Assembly (NCBI GenBank): GCA_014584395.1 | Contig: JACTMY010000020.1 | Span: forward strand, 1-64,000 | From: Planctomycetota bacterium | GTDB taxonomy: Bacteria; Planctomycetota; Planctomycetia; Gemmatales; HRBIN36 | Direction of reading: 5' to 3' | Length of the DNA stretch: 64,000 nt | Shown here: positions 51,724 through 61,509 of the stretch, in pieces | Position numbering within the stretch: position 1 is the first letter of the stretch | Layout: every line of letters starts with the position of its first letter | Translations under genes and position numbers: made by a program | The notes under the pieces: generated by a model | Database searches by the model: none | Told to the model about the DNA's origin: nothing | Seen by the model: only the letters and a program-made list of their open reading frames with translations

Positions 51724-51879
51724 GTCATCCTAAACAGTCTATTTCCGGGTTGGGGTCAGAGCCAATCCCCTTAGTCCATTTTTCCTAAAAAGTACAAATT
51801 AACATCTGGACGAAGTTTTTTGACCTGAGCGAAGTCGGTGGTCATCGTTGCAGGTTTCCTCGAAAAAGCGATTGGCAGG

Positions 51880-51918
51880 TGCACAAAAGAAACAACCCAG
51901 GCGGGAATTGCCCGGGTT
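51880..51918 (-). terminator. Terminator downstream of the EF-hand gene
   Basis: On the minus strand CAACCCGGGC and GCCTGGGTTG (51909-51918 with 51892-51901) form a ten-position stem with one mismatch around AATTCCC, followed by TTTCTTTTG. It lies 38 bp after the EF-hand stop codon. Confidence 0.75.
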
Positions 51919-51956
51919 GGATCACGGCTGCCGATGGCTTTTTCAGCTTGGTGCGT

Positions 51957-52388
51957 TCAGCGGACGGGATCTTTCTTCTTGCGTCTCTCGGCCATCTTCT
52001 TGAACTCATCCAGCGAGATACTGCCGTCGTTATCCGTGTCCAGCTTCTTGAAGATGGCATCGGCCATGTCGCGACCCCGGCCTTGACCCTTGCCCTTGCT
52101 TTCACCCTTGGCTGCGTTCTTGCCGCCCCCGAACATGGGCAGCTTCTTGAATTCATCCTGGCTCAGCTTGCCGTCGTTATTCGCATCCGCTCGTTTGAAC
52201 AGGGATTCGAAATCTGGCCGTTTGCCTTGGCCGCGATCTTGTCCCTTGCCTTTGCCTTTACCCTGATCTTGTCCCTGGCTTTGCCCCTGACCCTTGCCCT
52301 TGCCCTGGTCGTCATCCCCCGCCCAGGCTGCGCCGCCGAAGAAGCCCACCAGGGCCAGCGTCGCCAGAACCAGCATCAGTCGTTTCAT
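51957..52388 (-). CDS. Secreted EF-hand calcium-binding protein
   Basis: The 143-residue protein has a signal peptide (KRLMLVLATLALVGFFGGAAWA), a low-complexity Gly/Lys/Gln linker, and two EF-hands: ADANNDGKLSQDEF and LDTDNDGSISLDEF, both with complete calcium ligands. Such EF-hand proteins are common in planctomycetes and may bind calcium at the envelope. The start follows GAGAGGAG. Its own terminator lies 38 bp downstream. Confidence 0.85.
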   Translation of the reverse strand: MKRLMLVLATLALVGFFGGAAWAGDDDQGKGKGQGQSQGQDQGKGKGKGQDRGQGKRPDFESLFKRADANNDGKLSQDEFKKLPMFGGGKNAAKGESKGKGQGRGRDMADAIFKKLDTDNDGSISLDEFKKMAERRKKKDPVR

Positions 52389-52555
52389 GGTTAGCCACTC
52401 CTCTCTTGAGTTTGTTTGATAGGATGGAAGACTGAGAGATGAAACACCGCGTGGAACCGCAGGTTTCGCCGCGGCACGATGATATTTCCATGAGAACGGG
52501 CACCGGTCCATGACGACCCGACCCGCGCCTCATCCGCCATGAGAAAGCGTGCACC

Positions 52556-53578
52556 ATGAACCTCATCACCGGAGCCACGGGTTTGCTGGGCAGCCATATC
52601 GCCGAGCAGCTTCGCCAGTCCGGGGAGCTGGTCCGAGCCTTGATCCGGCCCACCAGCCAGACCAACGTTCCCTTTCTGAAGCAGATCGGCGTGGAACTGG
52701 TTACGGGCGATTTGGCCGATCGCGCTTCCCTCGAACGCGCCATGCAAGGGATCAGCGTCGTGTACCATGCCGCGGCCAAGGTGGGCGATTGGGGCACCAA
52801 GCAGGAGTTTGAACGCGAGACCATCCAGGGCACGAAGAATGTCGTCGACGCCTGCCTGGCAGCAGGAGTGCGGCGGTTGATTCACATCAGCTCGACCAGC
52901 GCCTACGGCCACCCGGAACCCGGCGGGCAGCCGATTGATGAAACGTTTCCCCTGGGGGATCGCTTTTGGATGTGGGACGACTACACCAAGGCCAAGATCG
53001 CCGCCGAGCGTTACATCTGGGACGCCATCGCCCAGCGCGGGCTAAAGGCCACGATCATTCGGCCCAGTTGGCTGTATGGCCCGCGCGATCGCTTGTCGAT
53101 CTTCCGCATCGCCAGGTCGCTCCGCACAGGCCGGGTCCGCATCATCGGCAAAGGCACAAATCCGATGAATTCCGTCTATGCCGGCAACGCGGCGGAAGCT
53201 TGCCTCCTCGCCGCCGCCAAACCGGAAGCAGCCGGCCAGGCCTACAACGTCACCAACGACGGCATCATCACCCAGCGGGACTATTTCAACGCTTACGCCG
53301 ACGCTCTCAAGCTGCCGCGGCCGACCAAGCAGATTCCCTATAGCGTGGCTTACGCCGCCGCTTGGGTGCTGGAAGCCGTCTTCCGCATGCTGCGCAAGCA
53401 ACGGCCGCCCTTCATCACTCGCTACGCCACCTGGCTGCTCGGCCGGCATACCTTTTACAGCACCGAAAAAGCCCAGCGCGAACTTGGCTGGCAACCCCGC
53501 GTCGGCTATCAAGAGGGTATCGCCCGCACCGTGGCCTGGTATCATGAGCAGATGGCCGGGTCGGCGCCTGCCCCCTAG
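52556..53578 (+). CDS. NAD-dependent epimerase/dehydratase (3-beta-HSD-like SDR)
   Basis: The 340-residue extended SDR has the TGATGLLGSHI coenzyme loop (5-15), the catalytic SSTSAYG and DDYTKAKIAAE (Tyr-x-x-x-Lys), and a typical C-terminal substrate part. Substrates of this group range from sugar nucleotides to sterol-like or hopanoid intermediates; nothing nearby settles it. The gene is followed 57 bp later by a GH2 gene. Confidence 0.8.
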   Translation: MNLITGATGLLGSHIAEQLRQSGELVRALIRPTSQTNVPFLKQIGVELVTGDLADRASLERAMQGISVVYHAAAKVGDWGTKQEFERETIQGTKNVVDACLAAGVRRLIHISSTSAYGHPEPGGQPIDETFPLGDRFWMWDDYTKAKIAAERYIWDAIAQRGLKATIIRPSWLYGPRDRLSIFRIARSLRTGRVRIIGKGTNPMNSVYAGNAAEACLLAAAKPEAAGQAYNVTNDGIITQRDYFNAYADALKLPRPTKQIPYSVAYAAAWVLEAVFRMLRKQRPPFITRYATWLLGRHTFYSTEKAQRELGWQPRVGYQEGIARTVAWYHEQMAGSAPAP

Positions 53579-53634
53579 ACCGTCGTGTCTGCCAGCGACG
53601 GCCTTCATCCCCCACCCATGGCGAGGAACCTTCC

Positions 53635-56499
53635 ATGCGTTGGATCATCCTGATGGCATTGGCTGGACTGTCCTTGCAGCCGCTCTCCGCGGTTGAAACG
53701 CCGCGCCAGACCCGTTCGCTCAACGGTGAATGGCAGTTCGTGGCGGGCGACTTGCAGCCGGCTTTGGCCAACATCCGCTGGCAAACCGTCACGGTGCCGC
53801 AAGCCTGGGAGCAGCACGAAGGGATGGCCTTTGACGGCATCGGTTGGTATCGCAAAACCCTCGACCCCATCGACCTGAAGCCGAACCGGCGGCTCTTGCT
53901 CCACTTCGACGCCGTCGCCACCCATGCCGCCGTCTACTGGAACGGCACGAAGCTCGGCGAGCATTTGGGGCCATGGACGCCCTTTCGCTTCGACGTCACC
54001 GAGGCCATCCGCAAGGCCCCGATGGGTCCGCACGTCATCGACGTCCGCGTCGATGAAAAGGTCGGCCACAACACCCAAGGCTTCCTCCCCATCATCCAGC
54101 CCCACTTCGGCGGCATCTGGCAGGAGGTCAAGCTGATCGAGGTGCCCGACTTGTACATCGATGATCTGAAGCTCAGGGCATTCGGCGATCCGTCCCGGCG
54201 CGCCGTTGAGATCACGGTTCATGCCTCGCAGCCTGTCCCCGCGAACACCGTGTTCTCCCTCGAAGTTCATGGCCAGGCTAATGAGCCGCCTGTCATCCAC
54301 AAGAATGAAATTCTCCCCAGTGCCGATCCTGAACAGGATCATTGGTCCTGTTCGATTCCTCTGAATCACATGCGCCTCTGGTCGCACCTGCAGCCGCAGC
54401 GCTATCGGCTGGTGGTCAGCATGGCCAAGGATCGGGTCGAAACCACCGCCGCCTTCCGCACCATCGAAACCAAAGGCGACCAATTCCTGCTCAACGGCCA
54501 GCCGCTCTCCATCCGCGGCGTGCTCAATTGGGGTTATTACCCCCCCGATCTGGCCCCGAACCCGGACCCTGAAGTCTGGCGCAAGGACCTTCAGCTCATC
54601 AAAAGCTGGGGCTTCAACCTCATGAAGTGCTGCCTGTGGGTGCCGCCCAAGCGGTTCTTGGAGATCGCCGACGAGGAGGGCGTTTTGATCTGGATGGAAT
54701 ACCCCACCTGGCATCCGAAGCTGGATCAAAAGCACCGCGAGGAACTGGTCCGCGAATACACCGAGTTTTTTCATCACGACCGCAACCATCCCTCGGTCAT
54801 CCTCCGCAGCCTGACCTGCGAGACCGGCCACCAGGCGGACATCAAAGTCATCCAGGAACTGTACGACCTGGGCAAGACGATGATCCCGGGCAGCCTCATC
54901 GTCGATGATTCAAGCTGGATCGAATGGAACCGCGTTTACGATTTCTTCGACGACCACCCTTATGGCAACAACCACACCTGGGCGGCCACGCTCAAACGCC
55001 TGAAAGACTACATCGCCAAGAAAGGGACCAAGCCCCTGGCCTTGGGGGAAGCCATCGCCGCCGATACCTGGGTCAATCCCGATCTGATCGACCGCGTCAT
55101 CGCGGACCGAGCCAAGCTGCCCGGGGCCAAGCATCGCCTCCATGAAGCGCGCGGCATGCCCGGACGCACGCAGCCCTATTGGGCCCCCATCTCCCTCGAA
55201 GCCAGCCGGACCTGGTTAAAGCGGATGGCAATGGTCGTCGGCCAGCCCATCGACCAGGAGCGGCTGACGCGGGACTCGCTGCGGTACGCCTGGCTCATGC
55301 GGAAATATCAGATCGAAGCCTTTCGCCGGGAGGTGCCCCATGGGGGGTATGTCGTCAGCGTCCTCCGCGATTTTCCCCTGGCGAGCATGGGTTTGATCGG
55401 CTACGACGGCGTCCCGAAATGGACCTCGGACGATTGGGCCTGGCATGGCGAGAAGAAGCGGGAGGGAGACCCGTGGCCGAAGCCGCCCGCCTTGCCGCCG
55501 CTTCAGGGAGCCAGCCCCGCGAACGTCAAGGTCGTGGATCGATTGGATGAAGCCTTGCTGGCGGAGTTGGAAGCAGGGGCGAAGGTCTTGCTGCTGCCCA
55601 GCGGCAAGGAGGGCAGCTTCCCGCTCAAGTCGCATTGGTTCCTGCGCGGCGGGCCGTTCGTCAACACGAACCATCCGCTCATTCAGCACACGCAAGGGTT
55701 GCACGAACTGCTGGTCGACCAGCAGCATTTCGACCTGGCGGGCGACGTCATCCCGGACGTGCCATATCTGGAGGAGATCGATCCGATCCTCATGCTCTGG
55801 GACACGCACGACATCCCGGAGGTGAAGACGCACGGCCTGGTCTTCGAGACGCGCATCGGCAAAGGTCGGCTCCTCGTCTCCGCCCTCCGGCATGGCGGGG
55901 ACAATAACCCTGCTGGGGCGCGGCTGAAGGAGCGATTGCTGCAGCACCTGGATCAGGGGCCGCTGCCGCGGAACGCCCTGAAGCCGGAGACATTGGCGGG
56001 CATGAAGGCCAAGCTGCGCGAGAAAAAGGTGAACCTGGCGGGGCAGCCCTGGAAGTTCAAGCCCGATCCGAAGGATGCCGGGCTGCAACAGGGGTGGCAC
56101 CAGCCGGGCCTGTCGCTGGATGACCAATGGCAGCCGATCCAGATCGGCCGCTCCTGGGAGGGGCAAGGTCATGCCACGCTGGATGGCTGGGCCTGGTATC
56201 GGCTGGAGGTCGCGATTCCTAACGACTGGCCCGAGGGGGCCGCTTTTCTGCACTGCGACGGCGCGGATGACTACGTCGAGTTTTACCTCAACGGTCAGAA
56301 GGTTGGCTCGATGGGGGAGCTGGAGACAAGGAAGACGGCGTTTGACGACAAGGCGTCGTTTCGGTTGCCGGTGCTGAAGCCGGGGGCGAAGGTCGCTTTG
56401 GCCGCGCGGGTGCACGATTGGCACGGCGCCGGCGGGCTGCATCGGCCGCTGTGGCTATCGACCTCGCCGCGCCCGCAAGGCCCCGAGGTGCTGAAGTGA
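53635..56499 (+). CDS. Glycoside hydrolase family 2 protein with variant active site
   Basis: The 954-residue protein has a signal peptide, an N-terminal jelly-roll (LNGEWQFV and HAAVYWNGTKLGEHLGPWTPFRFDVT), an Ig-like domain, and a TIM barrel starting at QFLLNGQPLSIRGVLNWGYYPPD. The acid/base Glu is in RSLTCETG, where GH2 enzymes usually have an Asn before the Glu; the presumed nucleophile is Glu in LALGEAIAADTW. A second C-terminal jelly-roll follows. It is probably an extracellular glycosidase of unusual specificity, or a weak or inactive member. Confidence 0.75.
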   Translation: MRWIILMALAGLSLQPLSAVETPRQTRSLNGEWQFVAGDLQPALANIRWQTVTVPQAWEQHEGMAFDGIGWYRKTLDPIDLKPNRRLLLHFDAVATHAAVYWNGTKLGEHLGPWTPFRFDVTEAIRKAPMGPHVIDVRVDEKVGHNTQGFLPIIQPHFGGIWQEVKLIEVPDLYIDDLKLRAFGDPSRRAVEITVHASQPVPANTVFSLEVHGQANEPPVIHKNEILPSADPEQDHWSCSIPLNHMRLWSHLQPQRYRLVVSMAKDRVETTAAFRTIETKGDQFLLNGQPLSIRGVLNWGYYPPDLAPNPDPEVWRKDLQLIKSWGFNLMKCCLWVPPKRFLEIADEEGVLIWMEYPTWHPKLDQKHREELVREYTEFFHHDRNHPSVILRSLTCETGHQADIKVIQELYDLGKTMIPGSLIVDDSSWIEWNRVYDFFDDHPYGNNHTWAATLKRLKDYIAKKGTKPLALGEAIAADTWVNPDLIDRVIADRAKLPGAKHRLHEARGMPGRTQPYWAPISLEASRTWLKRMAMVVGQPIDQERLTRDSLRYAWLMRKYQIEAFRREVPHGGYVVSVLRDFPLASMGLIGYDGVPKWTSDDWAWHGEKKREGDPWPKPPALPPLQGASPANVKVVDRLDEALLAELEAGAKVLLLPSGKEGSFPLKSHWFLRGGPFVNTNHPLIQHTQGLHELLVDQQHFDLAGDVIPDVPYLEEIDPILMLWDTHDIPEVKTHGLVFETRIGKGRLLVSALRHGGDNNPAGARLKERLLQHLDQGPLPRNALKPETLAGMKAKLREKKVNLAGQPWKFKPDPKDAGLQQGWHQPGLSLDDQWQPIQIGRSWEGQGHATLDGWAWYRLEVAIPNDWPEGAAFLHCDGADDYVEFYLNGQKVGSMGELETRKTAFDDKASFRLPVLKPGAKVALAARVHDWHGAGGLHRPLWLSTSPRPQGPEVLK

Positions 56500-56534
56500 C
56501 CGATTCATGGAGCTTACTAAAACTCAATTCGCGT

Positions 56535-56978
56535 TCAGGTCACGTCTGTCGTCTTGTGATAGGTGGTTTCCGGTGCAATGTACATCGGCAATGGCCCCAT
56601 CGTGCCCGTGGGTTTTGATCCACGGCCATAAACGTATTGTTTCTGTTCGCTCATGGCCAAAAAGGTGATGGTGACATCATTTTTGTCCAGCATGTGCTTG
56701 ACCAAAGTCGTCGTCCAGCTTGCTTCGGTGCTCGAGGCCAAGGGATAGTAGCCATGGTGCATTTCCGAGTCGTTTTCAAGCTTAAAGAAGACGGTATCCT
56801 TGAATTGTTCCATGGTGTCGTGCTCATCTTTGCGGGTGACCTTGATCCATTTCACCTTGGCGACAATGGAACGCACCGGGGTAGAATCGCCCGCTTGCTC
56901 TGACGGTTGGACTTTCGGCGGCAGCTCCGGCTTGCCCTTCGTCTTCTTTTTGCTCTTCTTCTTGTCTTTCTTGCCCAT
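56535..56978 (-). CDS. Conserved hypothetical protein with Lys-rich N-terminus
   Basis: The 147-residue soluble protein starts with a poly-lysine stretch (KKDKKKSKKKTKGK), then a compact mixed fold with FFKLENDSEMHHGYYPL and TITFLAMSEQKQYVYG. No motif was recognised. It is encoded 54 bp upstream of the kinase stop on the same strand but may have its own promoter. Confidence 0.6.
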   Translation of the reverse strand: MGKKDKKKSKKKTKGKPELPPKVQPSEQAGDSTPVRSIVAKVKWIKVTRKDEHDTMEQFKDTVFFKLENDSEMHHGYYPLASSTEASWTTTLVKHMLDKNDVTITFLAMSEQKQYVYGRGSKPTGTMGPLPMYIAPETTYHKTTDVT

Positions 56979-57032
56979 GATCCACCCTTTGCGGTTGAAC
57001 TCTCCCTTGGCCGATGCGCTGCGAGCCGCGGC

Positions 57033-59534
57033 CTATTGAGGCTTGGCGTTCTTCTCCTTGATTTTTTTCAAGATGGCCTCATATTCCTTGGCTTTCTCAA
57101 GCTGATTCCATTTGTCATATAAAGCGATGATATTTTCAAGCACGGTCATGGTCTCTTCGCTATTTTCCCCCACGTGCACCCGGCATAATCGGTAGCACTC
57201 CAATAAAAGGCCCTCGGCAGCCGCAAAATCCCGCAATTCGATATGCAGGGCGGCCTTGTTGGCCATGGTGGCCAGGGTGAGATAGTTCTGGGGGCCGGAA
57301 TGTTTGAGGAGGAAGGGCAGGATATGGTCGTAGAGCGCGAGGGACTCGAGGAATTTGCTCTGGCTGTGGTAGACGCCGGCCAGGTTGCTGCTGTAGATCA
57401 GATAGTTGGGGTGCTCCTTGCCCAGCACCGGCTCGCTCAGGTGCAGCAGTTCCAGCATGATCTTTTCGGCTTCGTCGAAGCGTTTTTGGTCATCGAGCAG
57501 TAAAGCGAGATGGTTCAGGGTGAGAAAGACCTCGGGATGGTCGTTGCCGAGCGTTTCGCGCTGCAAGAGCAGGGTTTCCCGCAGCAGTTTTTCAGAACCG
57601 GCCGCGTCTTGCTTGCGCAGGAGGAGTTCGGCCAGCTCGCGCATCGTGCTCAGCGTGTCGCGGTGCTTGATCGTCAAGAGCCGCTTTTGGATGCTCAACG
57701 TTTCTTCCAGGAGCTTCATGGCTTCGTCGTGCTTGCCCTGATGGGAGAGCCATTTGGCATAAACGCCCCGGGTTCGGCAGGTGGCGGGATCATCGGAGCC
57801 AAGCGTCTGCAGGCGCAGGGTCAGCGCTTCCATGAGCAAGGGCGCGCCTTGGTCGAGCTGACTGTCCGAAATCAGCAGCCAGGCGAGGTCGTGGAGGGCT
57901 TGCAGGCGCTCCGGATGCTTGGGGCCAAGATGGCGCTGGCGCAAGTCCTCGGCCCGGGCCAGGTGGACGCGGGCGGTCTTGTAATCTCCCAGGCCAATGT
58001 AGGCGCGGCCGATGGTGTTGCGGATCGCGGCTTCGACGAGCGGCTGGTCGGCGAAGCGGTTGCCCACTCGCTGGGCGGCTCGATCCAGCGCGCTCTTCAC
58101 TGAAATGTTGCTGATAAAGGGCTGTTCGGCCGTGATCTGCGCATCGGGGTCGGCGGCGCTGAGCAGCTCTTCATTGAGAAAGTGGATATAAGCCCTGGCG
58201 ATCTCGGTTTGTTCGTTGGCGCGGTTGCGTTCGCGGCTGGCCGAGGCCCACCCGATGGCGGCTGTCACGCCGCCGCCGATGAGCACGAGCAGGAACAACC
58301 CGAAGATGGCCAGCTTGCCGCGGTTCCTTCGAACCATCTTGTGAAAGCGATAACGGAACGTCGGCGGCCCGGCGAGCACGGGCTCATGCCGCAAAAACCG
58401 GTCGATTTCCGCTCCAAGATCGTGGGCGGATTCATAGCGGCGGTTGCGGTCTTTCTCCAGCGCCTTCATGACGATCCAGTCGAGGTCGCCCCGCAGCTTC
58501 TTCGGGAGTTTGACGGGTTCGATCTGGCGATGGTCGGCGATTTTTTGCAGATGGTCGCTGGATTGGATGCGCTGGCTGGGCTTCAGCGGCACGTCATCCC
58601 GCACCATCTTGATGATCTCTTCATAGCTGGCCTTTTCCAGGCAATGCTTGGCGATGGGGGTTTGCCCCGTCAGCAGCTCATAGAGGATGACGCCGAGGGA
58701 ATAGATGTCGGCGCGGGTGTCGATGTCGAGGTTGTTCAGTTGGGCTTGCTCGGGTGCGGTGTATTGCCAGGTGCCCACGAACATGCTGATGCTCGTATGC
58801 ACCGAGTCGTCGGTCAGCGGCTGGTTCAGCGCCTTGGCCAGGCCAAAGTCGATGACCTTGACGACAGCGCGATCCTCGCCCATGCCGACGAGGATGTTGC
58901 TGGGCTTCAAGTCGCGGTGAACGATCCCTTTTTGATGGGCGTGATGCACGGCGGCGCAGACGTCCCGGAAGAGGGCGAGCCGCTCCTCGATGGAGTGCTT
59001 GTTTTGATCGCAATAGCGGGTGATCGGCAGCCCCTTGACCAGCTCCATCACGAAAAAGGGATGGCCGCCCTCGGTCATGCCGGCGTCGAGCACCTTGGCG
59101 ATGTGGGGGTGGTTCATCAGGGCCAGGGCTTGCTGTTCGATCTTGAACCGCGCCAGGATATGCCGCGAATCCATGCCCGGCTTGACGATCTTGATGGCCA
59201 CGTCCAGCTTCATGTCGTTGACGCGGCGGGCGCGATACACCGTGCCCATGCCCCCTTGGCCGAGCTGGTCGAGAATTTTGTATTTGCCGGCGATCACCGA
59301 GCCGGTGTCGATGGCGGTCTGATCGACGTAGAAATCATTGGTGTCGGCCGGCAGGTTGGTTGGCTTGGTGAGGGTGGGGGCGGCGAGGGTGATGCCGAGC
59401 ATTTCCATGAGCATGCCGCGCAGCTCGGAGTCGTCGCCGCAGGTTTCATTCACAAAAGCGCGGCGCGCTTCCGGCGTGGACAGCGCGCGGGCCTGATGGA
59501 CCAGGTTTTTCAGTTGCGTGAGGGAGGACGTCAT
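57033..59534 (-). CDS. Membrane Ser/Thr protein kinase with TPR repeats
   Basis: The 833-residue protein starts with a short helical module (TPEARRAFVNETCGDDSELRGML) like the orphan mini-ORFs at 1014 and 39220. The kinase domain spans about 84-420: GQGGMGTVY (92-100), HRDLKPSN (206-213), DFGLAK and APEQAQ. A transmembrane helix (LAIFGLFLLVLIGGGVTAAIGW) follows, then tetratricopeptide repeats typical of the Kinesin-light-chain type (DLAWLLISDSQLDQGAPLL). All catalytic residues are present. It is likely an envelope sensor kinase. Confidence 0.9.
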   Translation of the reverse strand: MTSSLTQLKNLVHQARALSTPEARRAFVNETCGDDSELRGMLMEMLGITLAAPTLTKPTNLPADTNDFYVDQTAIDTGSVIAGKYKILDQLGQGGMGTVYRARRVNDMKLDVAIKIVKPGMDSRHILARFKIEQQALALMNHPHIAKVLDAGMTEGGHPFFVMELVKGLPITRYCDQNKHSIEERLALFRDVCAAVHHAHQKGIVHRDLKPSNILVGMGEDRAVVKVIDFGLAKALNQPLTDDSVHTSISMFVGTWQYTAPEQAQLNNLDIDTRADIYSLGVILYELLTGQTPIAKHCLEKASYEEIIKMVRDDVPLKPSQRIQSSDHLQKIADHRQIEPVKLPKKLRGDLDWIVMKALEKDRNRRYESAHDLGAEIDRFLRHEPVLAGPPTFRYRFHKMVRRNRGKLAIFGLFLLVLIGGGVTAAIGWASASRERNRANEQTEIARAYIHFLNEELLSAADPDAQITAEQPFISNISVKSALDRAAQRVGNRFADQPLVEAAIRNTIGRAYIGLGDYKTARVHLARAEDLRQRHLGPKHPERLQALHDLAWLLISDSQLDQGAPLLMEALTLRLQTLGSDDPATCRTRGVYAKWLSHQGKHDEAMKLLEETLSIQKRLLTIKHRDTLSTMRELAELLLRKQDAAGSEKLLRETLLLQRETLGNDHPEVFLTLNHLALLLDDQKRFDEAEKIMLELLHLSEPVLGKEHPNYLIYSSNLAGVYHSQSKFLESLALYDHILPFLLKHSGPQNYLTLATMANKAALHIELRDFAAAEGLLLECYRLCRVHVGENSEETMTVLENIIALYDKWNQLEKAKEYEAILKKIKEKNAKPQ

Positions 59535-59745
59535 GACTAATTCCTGTGCAAACTCGTGATTCGCACATCCACGTAGACCTTTCGGATCGGATGATCCCGC
59601 GGCAAGTCGCTTGATCCAGCCTCGCGGCGTCATGCATTCTCGCAATAAATGGGAGTGAACTCAAGGGAGCAAAAAAATTTGTTCGAAAATGGACCCCGTC
59701 GAGGAGCAGCGCATGCATGCTCCGAGGGCCAGCGCGGGCGTTTTA

Positions 59746-61419
59746 TTAGCGGTCCCTCTTGTTCTCGAGTTCGCGCAGCGAGCGTGCGGCCTCCGGATGG
59801 CCCGGTTCGATCGTCAATGCCATTTGGAAGCATTTAACGGCATACTCGACTCTGCCCAAGGACCCATAGGTCTTCCCGCTGGCCAGAAATAGGTCATGAA
59901 AGGCGGGGTGCACTTCACGGGCCAGTTTGGCCATGGCGAGGCCTTCGGCGGTCTTGCCCTGATCCAACAGTTCGTAAACCAGAGCATAGAAAAACAAGCG
60001 GTGCATCGTTGGATGGCTCGGTTCTTCCCGATGCAATCGCCGGAGCAGCGCCGCGGTTTTCTCCACGCCTTGGGCGCGCAAAAAGGGCCGTATCTGCCGA
60101 GGGGTCGGCCAACCGGCGTCCCCTTCTCGATATTGGGGCGGAGCCGTCGTGCCTTCAAGGACATACTCCACGTGCGGCGCCGCTCCTCCCAGCTTGGCGG
60201 TCCACTTGGCATCCAACAGCCCCTGGAGGGAGGCGGCGTCGTCCTTCAAATGGGCATCCAAAAACTGCAATAGATAGCGGTTCAATGATTCATAACTGGA
60301 GTCGATTTCAGTCAAGCGAGCTTTTTCCTTGGCGAGTTTTTCATGGGCTTGGCCTGTCACTTGTCCCATGGTGTTGGCTGCCTTCTGGACCAGCCATCTT
60401 TGGTGCAGACCGCCCTGAGAAATGAAGTCGTTATGTTCCAAGTCTCTGAGCGTGAGGTAATACCTTCGGCTTTGGTCGAGCGAATCGAACAACTGGAAGA
60501 ATGCATAGGGGTTGGCGGCCGCCAGCAGCGGCCCCTTGAAGTGCTTGCGTCCGGCTATCATCGCCGGTGTATATCGGCTCCAACGCAAATCGGCCAGACT
60601 GTAATAGTCCTGGGTCGTGTCCAGGCTGACGACGGCATCCACGGGGGAATTCTCTTGGGCGTGAAACATCAGAACGGCATGGGCGCCGCCGCTGTGGCCG
60701 ATCAGGCCGATGCGCTCCCAGTTCACAAAGGGCAGCCGGCGGGCGTAGGCGATCAGGAAGGCCAGATCGCGGGCCGAGGTCGAACCCCCGTCGACGTTGA
60801 AGGACTGGCCGGTAGGCTCTTGAAACGCGCTGCCCAGCACGACGTAACCGTGGCTGGCCAGAAACTCGCAGAGCACCGTATTGTCTTCCATGGATGAACC
60901 AAACCCGGCATGGTAGATCACCAGGGGAAAGGGACCTGCGGCGGGAACAGCCCCCCGCAGGCAAGCGGTGGGCGTTTTCAGGAGCTGTTCGAGGAAACGC
61001 TGTTCCGCTTCGCTCATGGCCGAGCGCGGCTTACCGATGACCTCCTGGGAAAAGACGTCGCGGTTGTAGGCCGACAATGCCTCGGCGAGTTTGTGGAGCC
61101 TGGGCTCTCCTTTGGGCAGATCGAAATAGCCTTCATGCGGCATCCAACCTGCCGCCTTCCGATCCGACGTCGGATACCAGAGATTGATCAGGATCGGACG
61201 CGGGGCTTTGCCCTGGGCATAGGCCGTTTGATCGGCGAAGGTCGTGTTGTACGTTCGGCTGTGGTCAAGCTCCCAGGAGGATTGAAAGGCCGCCTGGTAG
61301 GGGCCAGGCTCAAGTTGGCCCCATCGAGGCGGCGGGTCCGCATGGGTTATTCCCGAGAAGGCGGCCCAAACGCCGACGATCAAGGCCGCCTGTGCCCAAC
61401 GCCCCGTCCATGTCTTCAT
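59746..61419 (-). CDS. Secreted alpha/beta hydrolase with C-terminal TPR
   Basis: The 557-residue protein has a signal peptide, then an alpha/beta hydrolase resembling PAF-acetylhydrolase or dienelactone hydrolase: PLVIYHAGFGSSMED oxyanion region, nucleophile in GLIGHSGGAHAVLMF and a late His in LEHNDF. The last 150 residues are TPR-like (LRAQGVEKTAALLRRLH, VEYAVKCFQMALTIEPGHPEA). It may be a secreted or periplasmic esterase. ATG 61419 is favoured by AGAGG upstream. Confidence 0.8.
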   Translation of the reverse strand: MKTWTGRWAQAALIVGVWAAFSGITHADPPPRWGQLEPGPYQAAFQSSWELDHSRTYNTTFADQTAYAQGKAPRPILINLWYPTSDRKAAGWMPHEGYFDLPKGEPRLHKLAEALSAYNRDVFSQEVIGKPRSAMSEAEQRFLEQLLKTPTACLRGAVPAAGPFPLVIYHAGFGSSMEDNTVLCEFLASHGYVVLGSAFQEPTGQSFNVDGGSTSARDLAFLIAYARRLPFVNWERIGLIGHSGGAHAVLMFHAQENSPVDAVVSLDTTQDYYSLADLRWSRYTPAMIAGRKHFKGPLLAAANPYAFFQLFDSLDQSRRYYLTLRDLEHNDFISQGGLHQRWLVQKAANTMGQVTGQAHEKLAKEKARLTEIDSSYESLNRYLLQFLDAHLKDDAASLQGLLDAKWTAKLGGAAPHVEYVLEGTTAPPQYREGDAGWPTPRQIRPFLRAQGVEKTAALLRRLHREEPSHPTMHRLFFYALVYELLDQGKTAEGLAMAKLAREVHPAFHDLFLASGKTYGSLGRVEYAVKCFQMALTIEPGHPEAARSLRELENKRDR

Positions 61420-61509
61420 GTTTGCCTCTGCCATGCACTGCCCCAAACATGTCGATGACCGACCGATCAGATCTCTCTGTGACTATTCGACAGCGCCAAT
61501 GAATCATTC

